Assembly: GCA_024860865.1 (NCBI GenBank)
Contig: JACRDV010000034.1
Location: 1-17,615, forward strand
Origin: Methanobacteriota archaeon
Lineage (GTDB): Archaea > JACRDV01
Reading direction: 5' to 3'
DNA: 17,615 nt
Shown: in pieces, positions 1 to 7,817 of the stretch
How positions within the stretch are numbered: position 1 is the first letter of the stretch
How the letters are laid out: the number at the start of each line of letters is the position of its first letter
Program-made: the position numbers and the translations under genes
Notes under the pieces: generated by a model
Database searches by the model: none
What the model saw: only the letters and a program-made list of their open reading frames with translations
What the model was told of the DNA's origin: nothing

Positions 1-48
1 AAGAAGGTATGGAGCTGAAATAATAAAGTCCTGAAGTCTTCCGAATAA

Positions 49-1164
49 ATGATTCATATGGGAAAGCAATTTATTCCAATCACTAAGCCGATTTTAACTG
101 AAAATGAAACCCAGGCTGTAGCAGAAGTCCTCAGCTCTGGAATATTAGTCCAAGGTCCAAAAGTTCAAGAGTTTGAAAAAAAATTTGCAAAATATTTAGG
201 AGTAAAACATGCTATTGCCGTCAGCTCAGGCACAGCAGCACTTCATTTGGCTTTGCTTGCTGCAGGTATAAAAAAGAATGATGAAGTGATTACAACCCCT
301 TATAGCTTTGTTGCCTCGGCGACAGCTATTTTATTTTGTAATGCAATTCCAGTTTTTATTGATATCGATAAATCTTACAATTTGGACTCGGGTCAAATTA
401 CAGCAGCCATTACCGAAAAAACAAAAGCCATTCTCCCGGTTCATTTATTTGGGCATCCAGCAGATATGCCACAAATTGCAGAAATTGCGAATAGGCGTGA
501 CTTAATAGTTATTGAAGATTGTGCTCAAGCGTTAGGTGCAGAAATTAGTCATAAGAAAGTAGGAACTTTTGGAACTGTTGCTTGCTTTAGCTTTTACCCG
601 AGCAAGGCAATTACAACAGGAGAAGGTGGCTTAATCGCAACAAATGATGGACAAATTGCAGATAAGGCAAGGTTGTTAAGGGATCATGGACAAATTGCAA
701 AATATGAACACATTATATTAGGATACAATCTAAGAATGACAGAAATTGCAGCAGCCATTGGTCTTTGCCAATTAGAAAAGCTTGATGAGTGGAATGAAAA
801 GAGAATTGAAAATGCAGAACAGTATGCTGAGCAATTAAAAAAAATTAAAGACATTGAGCCGCCCTTCGTGGCGCATAATGTTAAACATGTTTTTAATCTA
901 TATGTCTGCCAGACAAAACAAAAACTTCGAAACAAAATTGTTTCATATTTACAAAAAAATGGGATTGACGCAAGAAAAGGTTATCCTAGACCAATTTATC
1001 GCCAATTGTTATTTAAGAACCATAAGTATCGGAAATTGCCTTGCGATAAAACTGAACAAATAATCAATCAAGTTTTGCAACTTCCTATTCACCCATTGCT
1101 ATCCAAATCAGAGATAGAGTATATAGTGACTAAGTTAAAGGAGTCATTTAAGAAATCTGTATAG
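49..1164 (+). CDS. DegT/DnrJ/EryC1/StrS-family sugar aminotransferase
   Basis: A PLP-dependent aminotransferase of the fold type I family that transfers an amino group, usually from glutamate, to a keto-sugar nucleotide used for surface glycans. The 371-residue length fits the family. The substrate loop 'SSGTAALHLAL' is at 59-69, the cofactor-ring aspartate lies in 'IEDCAQALGA' (D157, Q160), and the Schiff-base lysine is K186 in 'FSFYPSKAITTGEGG'. The C-terminal part carries the usual 'LPIHPLLSKSEIEYIV' ending. The start could be ATG 49 or ATG 58 (residue 4); a weak TATA-like stretch at 19-27 sits about 26 bases upstream of position 49, which would suit a leaderless transcript. The gene converges on the next one with only 7 bases between the stops. 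The exact sugar (for example a perosamine, bacillosamine or 3-amino sugar) cannot be told from sequence. The neighbourhood of glycosyltransferase, polymerase and deacetylase supports a glycan role. Confidence 0.9.
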   Translation: MIHMGKQFIPITKPILTENETQAVAEVLSSGILVQGPKVQEFEKKFAKYLGVKHAIAVSSGTAALHLALLAAGIKKNDEVITTPYSFVASATAILFCNAIPVFIDIDKSYNLDSGQITAAITEKTKAILPVHLFGHPADMPQIAEIANRRDLIVIEDCAQALGAEISHKKVGTFGTVACFSFYPSKAITTGEGGLIATNDGQIADKARLLRDHGQIAKYEHIILGYNLRMTEIAAAIGLCQLEKLDEWNEKRIENAEQYAEQLKKIKDIEPPFVAHNVKHVFNLYVCQTKQKLRNKIVSYLQKNGIDARKGYPRPIYRQLLFKNHKYRKLPCDKTEQIINQVLQLPIHPLLSKSEIEYIVTKLKESFKKSV

Positions 1165-1171
1165 GCGCCCA

Positions 1172-1783
1172 TTAATACTGATAAACTTCTTGTCCGTTTA
1201 TAGTTGAAGGATATATCTTATTTTTTGATGTAGCTCCATAGCATTTGTGTTCCCAAGTATACTGCTCATTCGGGCGAACAAAATATCTTGTTATATTGAA
1301 TTCCCCTTCTCCAGGTTTTGGCATATTTGGTTGAATCCCATTTCTCGCTTCAAATGCGCCAGCTATTATTTGCCAAGGTCTTTCAGCTTCTATAAAATAG
1401 CCATGATAGAAGGCATTCGGTAGAACTCTATACTCATCATGACAAATAACTTGTACTATCCTTCCATCTTTATCCTTCACTAGCTCTTGTGTGCGAAGGA
1501 CACCTGACCAATATTTCGCTACAAAAGCTGCTTTAGAACCGCATATTTCCGCATCAAAACCAAAACTTTCAGCTGAGGCATTATAGGTTTCTGTACACCA
1601 TGTAATTGCTTTCCCAAAAACATCAGGATTTAAAGAATTTAAAAACTCTACGGATACTTTATCCATGGGACGTTTTTCGTAAGGCGCAGGTTTAGAATAT
1701 TTATCATAAACTAGGTAAGCTACAAAAAAACTTACAAAAACAATAGCTAAGATCAGGACTAAATATGAACTAAATTTTTTCAA
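1172..1783 (-). CDS. membrane-anchored extracytoplasmic protein of unknown function
   Basis: I do not recognise this 203-residue protein. One hydrophobic segment at about residues 7-26 follows a short 'MKKFS' cytoplasmic start, so it should be a signal anchor with the rest outside the cell. The soluble part (about 30-203) is rich in aromatic residues and has exactly four cysteines (C63, C81, C114, C181), enough for two disulphides. Motifs include 'AITWCTETYNAS', 'VICHDEYRVLPNAFYHGYF' and 'WEHKCYGA'. The start is TTG at 1783, supported by GGGGT six bases upstream. The gene lies between two plus-strand glycan genes, converging on the aminotransferase and divergent from the deacetylase, so it is probably its own transcription unit. 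No enzyme motif is visible and no function is proposed. Confidence 0.7.
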   Translation of the reverse strand: MKKFSSYLVLILAIVFVSFFVAYLVYDKYSKPAPYEKRPMDKVSVEFLNSLNPDVFGKAITWCTETYNASAESFGFDAEICGSKAAFVAKYWSGVLRTQELVKDKDGRIVQVICHDEYRVLPNAFYHGYFIEAERPWQIIAGAFEARNGIQPNMPKPGEGEFNITRYFVRPNEQYTWEHKCYGATSKNKIYPSTINGQEVYQY

Positions 1784-1836
1784 TTTTTTACCCCAAGTTA
1801 ATATCCGTTTAACTGGGATGCAACCTATTTAAAGGT
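1784..1836 (-). promoter_or_regulatory. putative promoter and ribosome binding site of the four-cysteine anchored protein
   Basis: On the minus strand a TATA-like TTTAAATA (1826-1833) lies about 45 bases upstream of the TTG start. A GGGGT Shine-Dalgarno-like site (1790-1794) lies six bases upstream of it. This suggests a short leader of about 20 bases and favours TTG 1783 over internal starts. It is a visual match only. Confidence 0.35.
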
Positions 1837-2019
1837 AATTTTGAAACGATTGCAGTCATGTAATCTAGAAATCAAATACTGATTTTTAATAGCTGAAAAA
1901 GTTTCAGAATGCTTTCCAACACTTTCAAAAGCTAAGAAAGCTCTTTTATGTATAAGTGTACCTAATTAAATCAGAGAGTTGTAATATAATAATTTGAAAA
2001 CTATCTTCGGATGATATAA

Positions 2020-2913
2020 ATGACTAACATTGTGCTGACAATGGATGTTGAACTTTGGAATTGGAGAGGAAATTTTGCAGAAGATATAGAAAAACCAGTA
2101 TTAAAAACAATAGAATTATTGCAAAAAGAGAATGTTCCAATTACACTTTTTATCTCCCTTTCTGATAAAGGCTTTAAGTGCGAAGATTACTTCTATAGAA
2201 TTACTAATTTTGTTTCTTCATTACCAAAAACAGCTTTAATTGAGATAGGAATCCATACCCATTGTCGCAATTTATCTGTTACCTTCCCAACAAAGAGCGA
2301 TAATTTGAGAGATTATAATCAAAAGCAAATTGAAGAAATAGTAACAATGTATAAAGAGGCTCTTGAGAACGCTTCGAAAAGAAGAATTTATGCCCATAGA
2401 GCAGGGAGTTATGCAATACCGCCTTTAAATGTGTTAGATGAAATCTTTGAGAGGCTAAAAATAACCGTTGATAGCTCAGATATTTCTACATATTACTCAG
2501 AAATAAGAAAGTATGAGAGTTTCTATGAAATACCGCCTGCAACAAATGAGCAACTCTCAAAAAACTTGCGTGTTTTCTCTCCTGACCAAATGAGCTTCAA
2601 TGAAATGATCAAATTTTACAATAAATCAAAATCTTACTCACAAAATTTAGTAATTAATTTACATAGTTTCTCCATATACGGAGAATCAATTATTCGTCCT
2701 AGTTCATTATCAGTTAGATTTTGGTATGGTATTCCCTCTTCTCTACAAAAAATGCTGAGACCTGAAATGAAAATATATCAAAAAATCTATAGGAGATTTA
2801 GAGGTCATGAGCCCAATGAGAATACGGAAGCCTTTGAAACACTGAGAAAAATAATTGTTTTTTTAAAGCAAGATGGATGTAAATTTGTCACATTTGATGA
2901 TTTGGCAAGATAG
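2020..2913 (+). CDS. polysaccharide deacetylase (NodB/CE4-like)
   Basis: A 297-residue protein with the motif order of carbohydrate esterase family 4 enzymes, which remove N- or O-acetyl groups from sugars using a metal ion. Motif 1 is 'LTMDVELWNW' (D9, E11), the metal-binding histidines are in 'IGIHTHCRN' (H79, H81), motif 3 is 'YAHRAGSYAIPP' (R127), and a late 'INLHSFS' supplies H215. Motif 1 reads MDVE rather than the classical TFDD, as in many archaeal and Wzx-cluster members. No signal peptide is visible, so it probably acts in the cytoplasm on a lipid-linked or nucleotide-linked sugar, or is membrane-associated. ATG 2020 is preceded by GGATGA (2009-2014), a good Shine-Dalgarno match. 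It converges with the GT4 gene across a 19-base gap. The fold assignment is firm and the substrate is unknown. Confidence 0.85.
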   Translation: MTNIVLTMDVELWNWRGNFAEDIEKPVLKTIELLQKENVPITLFISLSDKGFKCEDYFYRITNFVSSLPKTALIEIGIHTHCRNLSVTFPTKSDNLRDYNQKQIEEIVTMYKEALENASKRRIYAHRAGSYAIPPLNVLDEIFERLKITVDSSDISTYYSEIRKYESFYEIPPATNEQLSKNLRVFSPDQMSFNEMIKFYNKSKSYSQNLVINLHSFSIYGESIIRPSSLSVRFWYGIPSSLQKMLRPEMKIYQKIYRRFRGHEPNENTEAFETLRKIIVFLKQDGCKFVTFDDLAR

Positions 2914-2932
2914 AAAGTTTCAGAAGAAATCT

Positions 2933-4021
2933 TCACATAGCAAGGACTTCTCCATAAACTTTTATAACTTCATTTGCTACGGCATCCCAACCGAACTTCT
3001 TCACAAACTTTAATCCACTTTCTGATAATTTTTTTGCCAAATCTGGATTAGATAGTATACTGATAATAGCCCCTGCCAATTCACTTGGATTTTCTGGCTC
3101 AACTATTATACCATTTTCGAAGTTCTTAACAAGTTCTGGAATGCCTCCAACGTTAGTCGCCACCACAGGTTTTCCACTTGCCATAGCTTCGAGTAAAACC
3201 TCTCCTAACCCTTCTGAGCGCGAAGGTAAAACTAGCACGTCAACAGCTGTTAAAATTTGAGGTACATCAGTTCTATATCCTGTAAAGATTGCTGAACCTT
3301 TAAGTTTAGTTGCAAGTTTCTCAAGTTTGCTCTTGAGCGGGCCATCCCCAACTATAACTAATTTCGCATTTTTAAAAGTTTTAGCTACACTTAGAAAAGC
3401 TTGGATAAGTAAGTCTACTCCCTTATTTTCGACTAAACTCCCAACAAATAATACAATTGCTTCATCCTTTAAATTTAGTTCTTTTCTAAAAGAAGTAACT
3501 TGATTTGGAGAAAATTTTTTCAAATCGACGCCATTTGGGATGCAAATCAATTTTTTAGGTTTTATTTTGAGCTCAATGGCTTTCTTTTTTAAAGCCTCAC
3601 TAACAACAATAAACTTGTCTGAATAATTTCCAATTCTCCTTATAAGCTGTCGATAAAAGTAGTTTTTACCAAGTATAAGCAAATCAGTTCCATGAGAGGT
3701 GATTATCAATGGTTTTTTTACAGCTCTTTTTGCGATTGCTCCAACAAGACCTTGTGGCAATACATAATGAGCATGGATTAAGTCAAAGTTGTATCTTTCC
3801 ACGATTTTTTTTGTTAAAGATGAGGCCCCCAACACAAATGAAGAACCCCTCAGAAAAGGAAAATTAATAGTTCTCACACCATGCACGTTGTCATGGGAAA
3901 AACCATATGTCACAATGTGCACTTCGTGCCCAAGATCCGTTAATGCTTTCGAGAGATCTGAAAGATGAGAAGCCACGCCTCCGAGAATTGGCGGATATTC
4001 ACCAATCATACAAATTCGCAA
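2933..4021 (-). CDS. GT4-family glycosyltransferase
   Basis: A 362-residue retaining GT-B glycosyltransferase that would add a sugar from a nucleotide donor to a lipid-linked or protein-linked glycan at the inner face of the membrane. Visible family marks are the acceptor loop 'PPILGGVASHLSDL' (10-23), 'SHGTDLLILGKN' (109-120), the inter-domain 'IPNGVDLKKF' (161-170), 'FVGSLVENKGVDLLIQAF' in the donor domain, and the E-x7-E motif E270/E278 in 'SEGLGEVLLEAM', followed by 'VVATNVGGIPELV'. The start is TTG 4021: GGTGA lies about six bases upstream, and starting there keeps the first beta strand 'MRICMIGEYPP'; ATG at residue 5 is the alternative. It follows the polymerase gene by one base, so the two are translated together. 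Donor and linkage cannot be predicted. Confidence 0.9.
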   Translation of the reverse strand: MRICMIGEYPPILGGVASHLSDLSKALTDLGHEVHIVTYGFSHDNVHGVRTINFPFLRGSSFVLGASSLTKKIVERYNFDLIHAHYVLPQGLVGAIAKRAVKKPLIITSHGTDLLILGKNYFYRQLIRRIGNYSDKFIVVSEALKKKAIELKIKPKKLICIPNGVDLKKFSPNQVTSFRKELNLKDEAIVLFVGSLVENKGVDLLIQAFLSVAKTFKNAKLVIVGDGPLKSKLEKLATKLKGSAIFTGYRTDVPQILTAVDVLVLPSRSEGLGEVLLEAMASGKPVVATNVGGIPELVKNFENGIIVEPENPSELAGAIISILSNPDLAKKLSESGLKFVKKFGWDAVANEVIKVYGEVLAM

Positions 4022-4022
4022 A

Positions 4023-5294
4023 TCAAATCACCGCTGCTAGAAATACAAAAATTCCAAAAATAAAGTAAATTATTACAATAAAATCAACCAATCCTGTCTC
4101 TATACCAGTTATAACGAATGCTAGTAAAAGGGCTTGTGTTGCAGCAATGAATCCATCTTTAGTTATTTTTGTAAGTTTATGGCCTATCCCAACAATCCCC
4201 CCTAAAATTACCATTCCAACTATAACCCCAATCAACCCAAAGTCAATCACAATAGGCCCAAGCAAAGTTGAAGTTGTGCTTATATGTTCCCTTCCACCTA
4301 AAAAATGTGTAATTAGTGTTCTAGGCCCAAAAGGCGTGCCTGGGATCCACCTTAAAAATCCGAGAGAGGAAAAGCTAGAAAGATAAACTAAACCATGAGA
4401 AATTCCCGTTAATCCGCCTCTATTTGCTAGGTAGTCAAAGGCTGCTAGAGTCGCACCTATTCTTCCGCCTATAATCGCAGCGGTTACATCTCCTCCTAAC
4501 CATAGCTGCCTTAAGAAGCTCAAACCCAAAGCAATGATAACGATTGAAATAATAAAAATAAAACTTTCAAAGAAACTAAACAGGTCTAAATAAATCGCAA
4601 TAAAAAAAATTCCAAGTAATAAAACTAGAATCTCAGTGCGATAACCAAGCAAACTAACTAAAGCAGTTGAAATTATAGTTAAAAGCAAAATCCAATTTCT
4701 TGCAATTTTTCTGTCTAATTTTTCTCGCTGAACTAAATTGCCAATATGGCCAGCTAAAAATAATGCCCCGGGCACTAACAAAAATGCGAGATATTCATAT
4801 TCTGCACTTAATATTCGCCGCAAACTTGGATTGAATAAAGGAATCCCACTCGCGTGAATAAGACTTATAGATAAAAATACAAGTCCAATAATACTAAGAA
4901 TTGATCCAAATACAGCAGCTACACTTTTTGAAAATAGAGGCCGGTCTTTTAATCGGATTCTACTCATTAATAAAGCAGTTAAAGAAAATACGATTAAAGC
5001 AATGGATATAACTAAAAAACCATATCCAGAAAGGACGTAATTTGATAAGTACATAAATGCTAAAAAAATAAGCAGAAAAAGTACAGCAGGGTGAATCAAC
5101 TTCGGGAATAAGTTAAACTCAAATTTAGGAAGATAATCCAAAAAAGAAAAAATCCTTGATGTAACTTTAAAAGCGCGCAGAAAAATGCTATAACTAAAAG
5201 ATGCGCCAAAAAAGAGCCAAAATCTAGCCAATATATCAAATACCTTGCTTGTTTTAAAGCTTAGCTTTAAAAAGCCAAAGAACTCTGTGAGCAT
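4023..5294 (-). CDS. Wzy-like oligosaccharide repeat-unit polymerase, multi-spanning membrane protein
   Basis: A 423-residue, very hydrophobic protein with roughly 10-12 membrane segments. It has the look of O-antigen or polysaccharide repeat-unit polymerases, which join lipid-linked oligosaccharide units outside the membrane. Useful marks are 'LLGYRTEILVLLLGIF' (about 215-230), a large loop 'RWIPGTPFGPRTLITHFLGG', and the C-terminal 'TSTLLGPIVIDFGLIGVIVG' (about 344-363), a pattern common in the OPS/Wzy family. ATG 5294 lies one base after the DUF4330 stop and is preceded by GGATGAG. Its stop TGA lies one base before the GT4 start region, giving a three-gene operon. Sequence in this family is poorly conserved, so a related ligase or another glycan membrane protein remains possible. 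Confidence 0.7.
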   Translation of the reverse strand: MLTEFFGFLKLSFKTSKVFDILARFWLFFGASFSYSIFLRAFKVTSRIFSFLDYLPKFEFNLFPKLIHPAVLFLLIFLAFMYLSNYVLSGYGFLVISIALIVFSLTALLMSRIRLKDRPLFSKSVAAVFGSILSIIGLVFLSISLIHASGIPLFNPSLRRILSAEYEYLAFLLVPGALFLAGHIGNLVQREKLDRKIARNWILLLTIISTALVSLLGYRTEILVLLLGIFFIAIYLDLFSFFESFIFIISIVIIALGLSFLRQLWLGGDVTAAIIGGRIGATLAAFDYLANRGGLTGISHGLVYLSSFSSLGFLRWIPGTPFGPRTLITHFLGGREHISTTSTLLGPIVIDFGLIGVIVGMVILGGIVGIGHKLTKITKDGFIAATQALLLAFVITGIETGLVDFIVIIYFIFGIFVFLAAVI

Positions 5295-5295
5295 C

Positions 5296-6162
5296 TCATC
5301 CGCCTAGCGGTTTAAGAACAACATGAATAGCAGAAGATTCAATCTCCGGATTGCCCATAATTTTAAGTTTAATATTATTAGCGTCATTTTTAGAAAGTAA
5401 TTTTTCAGTGCCAATGTATAAGTCTATTGAACTAGTTACTATTTTTTGTGGATACAAATTATGTTGCCTTAAAATTTTATCAATACTAGAGAGATCATTA
5501 TAGCTTAGATGAGTAAAAAGTATCTCAAATCCATTCTCCCTGGTGATTACAGTCATTCCTTTAGCAAAGACTTGATCATAAAGTGCATTGTCTACTTCTT
5601 GACTAACTGCAGGTGATGACTGCATACCTGAAATTTCAATGCCAACTTTAAATGTAGCCAGTATATTATTCGGGGAATACTCTATAAAAGAATCCGCGAG
5701 ATTCTTAATTTTATTTTGTATTTCTTCAAAGGATGAAACAGTTTGACCCTTCATTTTCGCTTGAACAACTGATTTAGATTGACACTTTAAGAAAATCCGA
5801 TCAGCTGCAATGTCTTCAACATAAGAGAGCGGCCCTCCAACAGTAACTTTTCGATGGTTTAATAAAATCACAAATTGGCCGCTTTTCGCATCCACTATTA
5901 GACCTCCACCCGAGAATGGTTGCCTTTCCCCAGTCCACACCCCTTTAATCTCGGCTTTAACTAAAAATCCTTGAGTACTCAAAATAGTGTAAGTACTAAC
6001 TGCCCTATAGATGTCTGAGCCACTAAATTCAAATGTTTCAATAGTATAGCTCACATACCTAAAGGTAAGAAATCCAATTAGGACCAAAATTCCAAGTAAA
6101 ACGATTAGATCAACAAAGTTTATCCCGAATATTTTTCCTTTTTCTCGATCAATTAGTTTCAA
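5296..6162 (-). CDS. DUF4330-family membrane-anchored protein
   Basis: A 288-residue protein whose N-terminus 'MKLIDREKGKIFGINFVDLI' matches the DUF4330 pattern (charged start, GK-[IL]-FG, then N-x-x-DL-[IV] leading into a membrane helix). The helix spans about residues 17-36; the remaining ~250 residues would be outside the cell and hold beta-rich stretches such as 'GGGLIVDAKSGQFVILLN'. No catalytic motif is visible. The start is TTG 6162, strongly supported by GGAAGGT six bases upstream. It is the first gene of the operon with the Wzy-like polymerase (one base between stop and next ATG) and the GT4 transferase, which suggests a scaffold or chain-handling role in glycan assembly. That role is inferred only from position; the family has no established function that I know of. 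Confidence 0.75.
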   Translation of the reverse strand: MKLIDREKGKIFGINFVDLIVLLGILVLIGFLTFRYVSYTIETFEFSGSDIYRAVSTYTILSTQGFLVKAEIKGVWTGERQPFSGGGLIVDAKSGQFVILLNHRKVTVGGPLSYVEDIAADRIFLKCQSKSVVQAKMKGQTVSSFEEIQNKIKNLADSFIEYSPNNILATFKVGIEISGMQSSPAVSQEVDNALYDQVFAKGMTVITRENGFEILFTHLSYNDLSSIDKILRQHNLYPQKIVTSSIDLYIGTEKLLSKNDANNIKLKIMGNPEIESSAIHVVLKPLGG

Positions 6163-6389
6163 TATATTACCTTCCAGTGATGTATCTACTCATGGTTTTA
6201 ATTTTTAAGTTTTTAGCTTATCTCTTTGAATCCCAAGCTCAAGTTTATAAATCTCCCGATTGGAATTTAAACCTAAGTTAAAAAGAGCAATTTTATTTAT
6301 TTATCTGTAAACTATATGCTATTTTAAAAACCTGAAGGAAAGATAAGTGGCTGGAAGTATTCGCTACTCTTGCTAATAAGCTATTCCCT
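6163..6389. promoter_or_regulatory. divergent intergenic region between the glycan operon and the OGG1-like gene
   Basis: The 227-base AT-rich gap must hold promoters for both directions. Candidate TATA-like stretches are TTTTAAAA (6322-6329) for the plus-strand glycosylase, and the A/T-rich runs near 6195-6212 and GATTTATAAAC (6243-6253, minus strand) for the DUF4330 operon. None is decisive. I saw no gene, tRNA or strong dyad here. Confidence 0.3.
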
Positions 6390-7241
6390 GTGATTTTAGT
6401 GGAAATTCAATTAAATCAACCATTTAATCTCAAACACACACTAGAATGTGGCCAAGCTTTTCGTTGGCAAAAACTGAATGATTGGTATTTTGGAGTGGTA
6501 AATAATTTTATTATTAAAATCAAGCAAACCTCAGATTCTGAACTAGGATTTTACACATCGCCAGGAAAAGACAATATTGCATTAATAACAAAATATTTTA
6601 GACTAAATGATGATTTGACTCAAATCTTATCCAAGATAAATCGGGATAAGCACATTAAAAAAGCAATCAACCAATTACAAGGTTTGCGACTTCTTAGGCA
6701 AGATCCTTGGGAGTGCTTAATATCATATGTTTGTTCAGCCGCCTCAAATATCCCGCAAATTAGTAAAACAATTAACAAGCTTTCTGAACAATTTGGAGAA
6801 AAACTAGTCCAAGATTATTTTGTAGGTTACACATTTCCCACATCTAAACAACTCGCAAATACAACTGAAAAAGAATTAAGAAAAACTGGAATGGGTTTCA
6901 GAGCTAAATATGTTTCAAAAATAGCAAAAATCATAGAAAATGGAAGTTTCACTCTCGAAGAGATTAAACAACTGGACTATACGGAAGCCAAAAATAAATT
7001 AATGGTATTACTAGGTGTGGGCCACAAAATTGCAGACTGTGTTTTACTATATTCTTTAGATAAACTTGGAGCATTTCCAATTGATAGATGGGTTAGGCGC
7101 ATTATGCATGAACTATATTTCGATAAAAAAGCTTCAGACGAAACTATTGGAAGGTTTGCTCGAGATTACTTTGGCAAATATGCGGGATACGCCCAATTAT
7201 ATCTTTTTTATTATAAGAGATTAAATCAAAAATTTTCTTAA
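6390..7241 (+). CDS. 8-oxoguanine DNA glycosylase/AP lyase, OGG1-like
   Basis: A 283-residue base-excision repair enzyme that removes 8-oxoguanine opposite cytosine and nicks the abasic site. The N-terminal OGG domain is present ('LKHTLECGQAFRWQK', 14-28), followed by the helix-hairpin-helix domain. 'LLRQDPWECLISYVCSAASN' leads into the HhH-GPD core with catalytic lysine K213 in 'LLGVGHKIADCVLL' and catalytic aspartate D232 in 'GAFPIDRWVRR'. The 19-residue spacing equals that of human OGG1 (K249/D268), and the length fits this class rather than the shorter archaeal Ogg2 or AGOG enzymes. The start is GTG 6390; GTG 6399 is possible, and no clear ribosome binding site separates them. It stands alone on the plus strand and has no evident link to the neighbouring operons. 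Confidence 0.9.
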   Translation: MILVEIQLNQPFNLKHTLECGQAFRWQKLNDWYFGVVNNFIIKIKQTSDSELGFYTSPGKDNIALITKYFRLNDDLTQILSKINRDKHIKKAINQLQGLRLLRQDPWECLISYVCSAASNIPQISKTINKLSEQFGEKLVQDYFVGYTFPTSKQLANTTEKELRKTGMGFRAKYVSKIAKIIENGSFTLEEIKQLDYTEAKNKLMVLLGVGHKIADCVLLYSLDKLGAFPIDRWVRRIMHELYFDKKASDETIGRFARDYFGKYAGYAQLYLFYYKRLNQKFS

Positions 7242-7273
7242 GTGAAATATTTTGGAAATACACAAAAACATTA

Positions 7274-7470
7274 CTAAAACTTAACAGCTTCAATTGGGCA
7301 TCCACCACTTCGAGAACTCACTCCCTCACCGGAGGCACAGGTTCGCTTAATACTTACGGATGCTTTCGAGGTTGCTGCCTTTACTCGGCTATCAGCTAAA
7401 GCAAATGGTATTCTCGCGAACACCCACAATAATAAAGTAGAGCGTGAATATCGATTACGTGGCGCTTCAA
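7274..7470 (-). pseudogene. broken and shortened VapC-like PIN-domain toxin
   Basis: Directly after the AbrB-type antitoxin gene (stop 7474-7476) a TTG at 7470 follows an AAGGAG ribosome binding site, the layout of a toxin start in a vapBC pair. The first codons read 'MKRHVIDIHALLYYCG', which matches the PIN-domain opening 'VIDTHALLWY' including the first metal-binding aspartate (D7). This frame stops at 7396 after 24 codons. The next frame is open from about there to a TAG at 7274 and contains 'ALADSRVKAATSKASVSI', which resembles the helix that follows the first strand of PIN proteins. Together this covers only about 65 residues, against about 130 in a whole VapC, and the later acidic residues are missing. 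The patch also looks richer in G+C than its surroundings. I infer a toxin inactivated by frameshift and deletion; a non-coding origin is less likely. Confidence 0.5.
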
Positions 7471-7473
7471 AAG

Positions 7474-7710
7474 TTAAACTCCTTTAAAAAGTGTTTTTTT
7501 AGCTCGTTTAATGATTTCACCAAGATCGATACCCTTCCAAGCTTCCTTCATTAAACCTCGTAACTCTCGAGTGGGTAAGCTTGGTTTTAACAATATTCCC
7601 TCTTTATGGGGAATAACACGCAACCTTTGCCCTGGTTTTAAACCATATTTCTCTCGTATCTTTTTGGGGATTACTACCTGCCCCTTTGAAGATACCAAAG
7701 TTTCAGTCAT
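7474..7710 (-). CDS. AbrB/MazE-fold DNA-binding protein, probable VapB antitoxin
   Basis: A 78-residue protein with the SpoVT/AbrB swapped-hairpin domain at residues 3-46: 'VSSKGQVVIPKKIREKYGLK' is the family signature, followed by 'PGQRLRVIPHKEGILLKPS'. The tail (about 50-78, 'LRGLMKEAWKGIDLGEIIKRAKK') is the kind of C-terminal helix by which VapB antitoxins bind a PIN toxin. The likely partner directly downstream is broken, so the protein is either a stranded antitoxin or has been kept as a regulator. The start ATG 7710 has no ribosome binding site but has a TATA-like box about 27 bases upstream, which fits a leaderless transcript. It is transcribed in the same direction as the Mo operon but lies 106 bases beyond mobB with its own promoter candidate. 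Confidence 0.85.
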   Translation of the reverse strand: MTETLVSSKGQVVIPKKIREKYGLKPGQRLRVIPHKEGILLKPSLPTRELRGLMKEAWKGIDLGEIIKRAKKTLFKGV

Positions 7711-7731
7711 AATTTATGGTAATACTCTCTT

Positions 7732-7742
7732 ACTTTTAAAAT
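7732..7742 (-). promoter_or_regulatory. putative TATA box of the AbrB gene
   Basis: The minus strand reads ATTTTAAAAGT, centred about 27 bases upstream of ATG 7710. That is the spacing expected for a leaderless archaeal promoter. A second AT-rich candidate (TTTATAG) lies near 7750. Confidence 0.4.
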
Positions 7743-7791
7743 CTTACTATAAATTTTTAGTAAAATAATTCATTTTCGAGTGGTTGTATTT

Positions 7792-7817
7792 AACTCATCG
7801 AGAGTTCAAAATGAGTT
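7792..7817 (-). repeat. inverted repeat at the end of mobB, possible transcript-end hairpin
   Basis: AACTCAT (7792-7798) and ATGAGTT (7811-7817) form perfect 7-bp arms around a 12-base loop. The arm at 7811-7817 runs into the mobB stop codon (7817-7819). It could form a hairpin at the 3' end of the Mo operon transcript. No strong U-run follows, so a terminator role is uncertain; an operator for the AbrB gene is also conceivable. Confidence 0.4.

Noticed and set aside
1784-2019. tRNA or small RNA in the divergent gap
   Set aside because: No T-loop or cloverleaf pairing is visible; the imperfect repeats (AAGCT, CTTTC) are short and compatible with AT-rich chance.
7290-7470. Structured RNA (5S, SRP or RNase P) in the G+C-richer patch
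   Set aside because: I found none of the conserved elements, such as the SRP GGAAAC...AGCAG loop, and the coding explanation as a vapC remnant is better.
7274-7480. Plus-strand open stretch of about 65 codons opposite the vapC remnant
   Set aside because: It has no start codon or ribosome binding site, while the minus strand shows an antitoxin-linked start and PIN-like residues.
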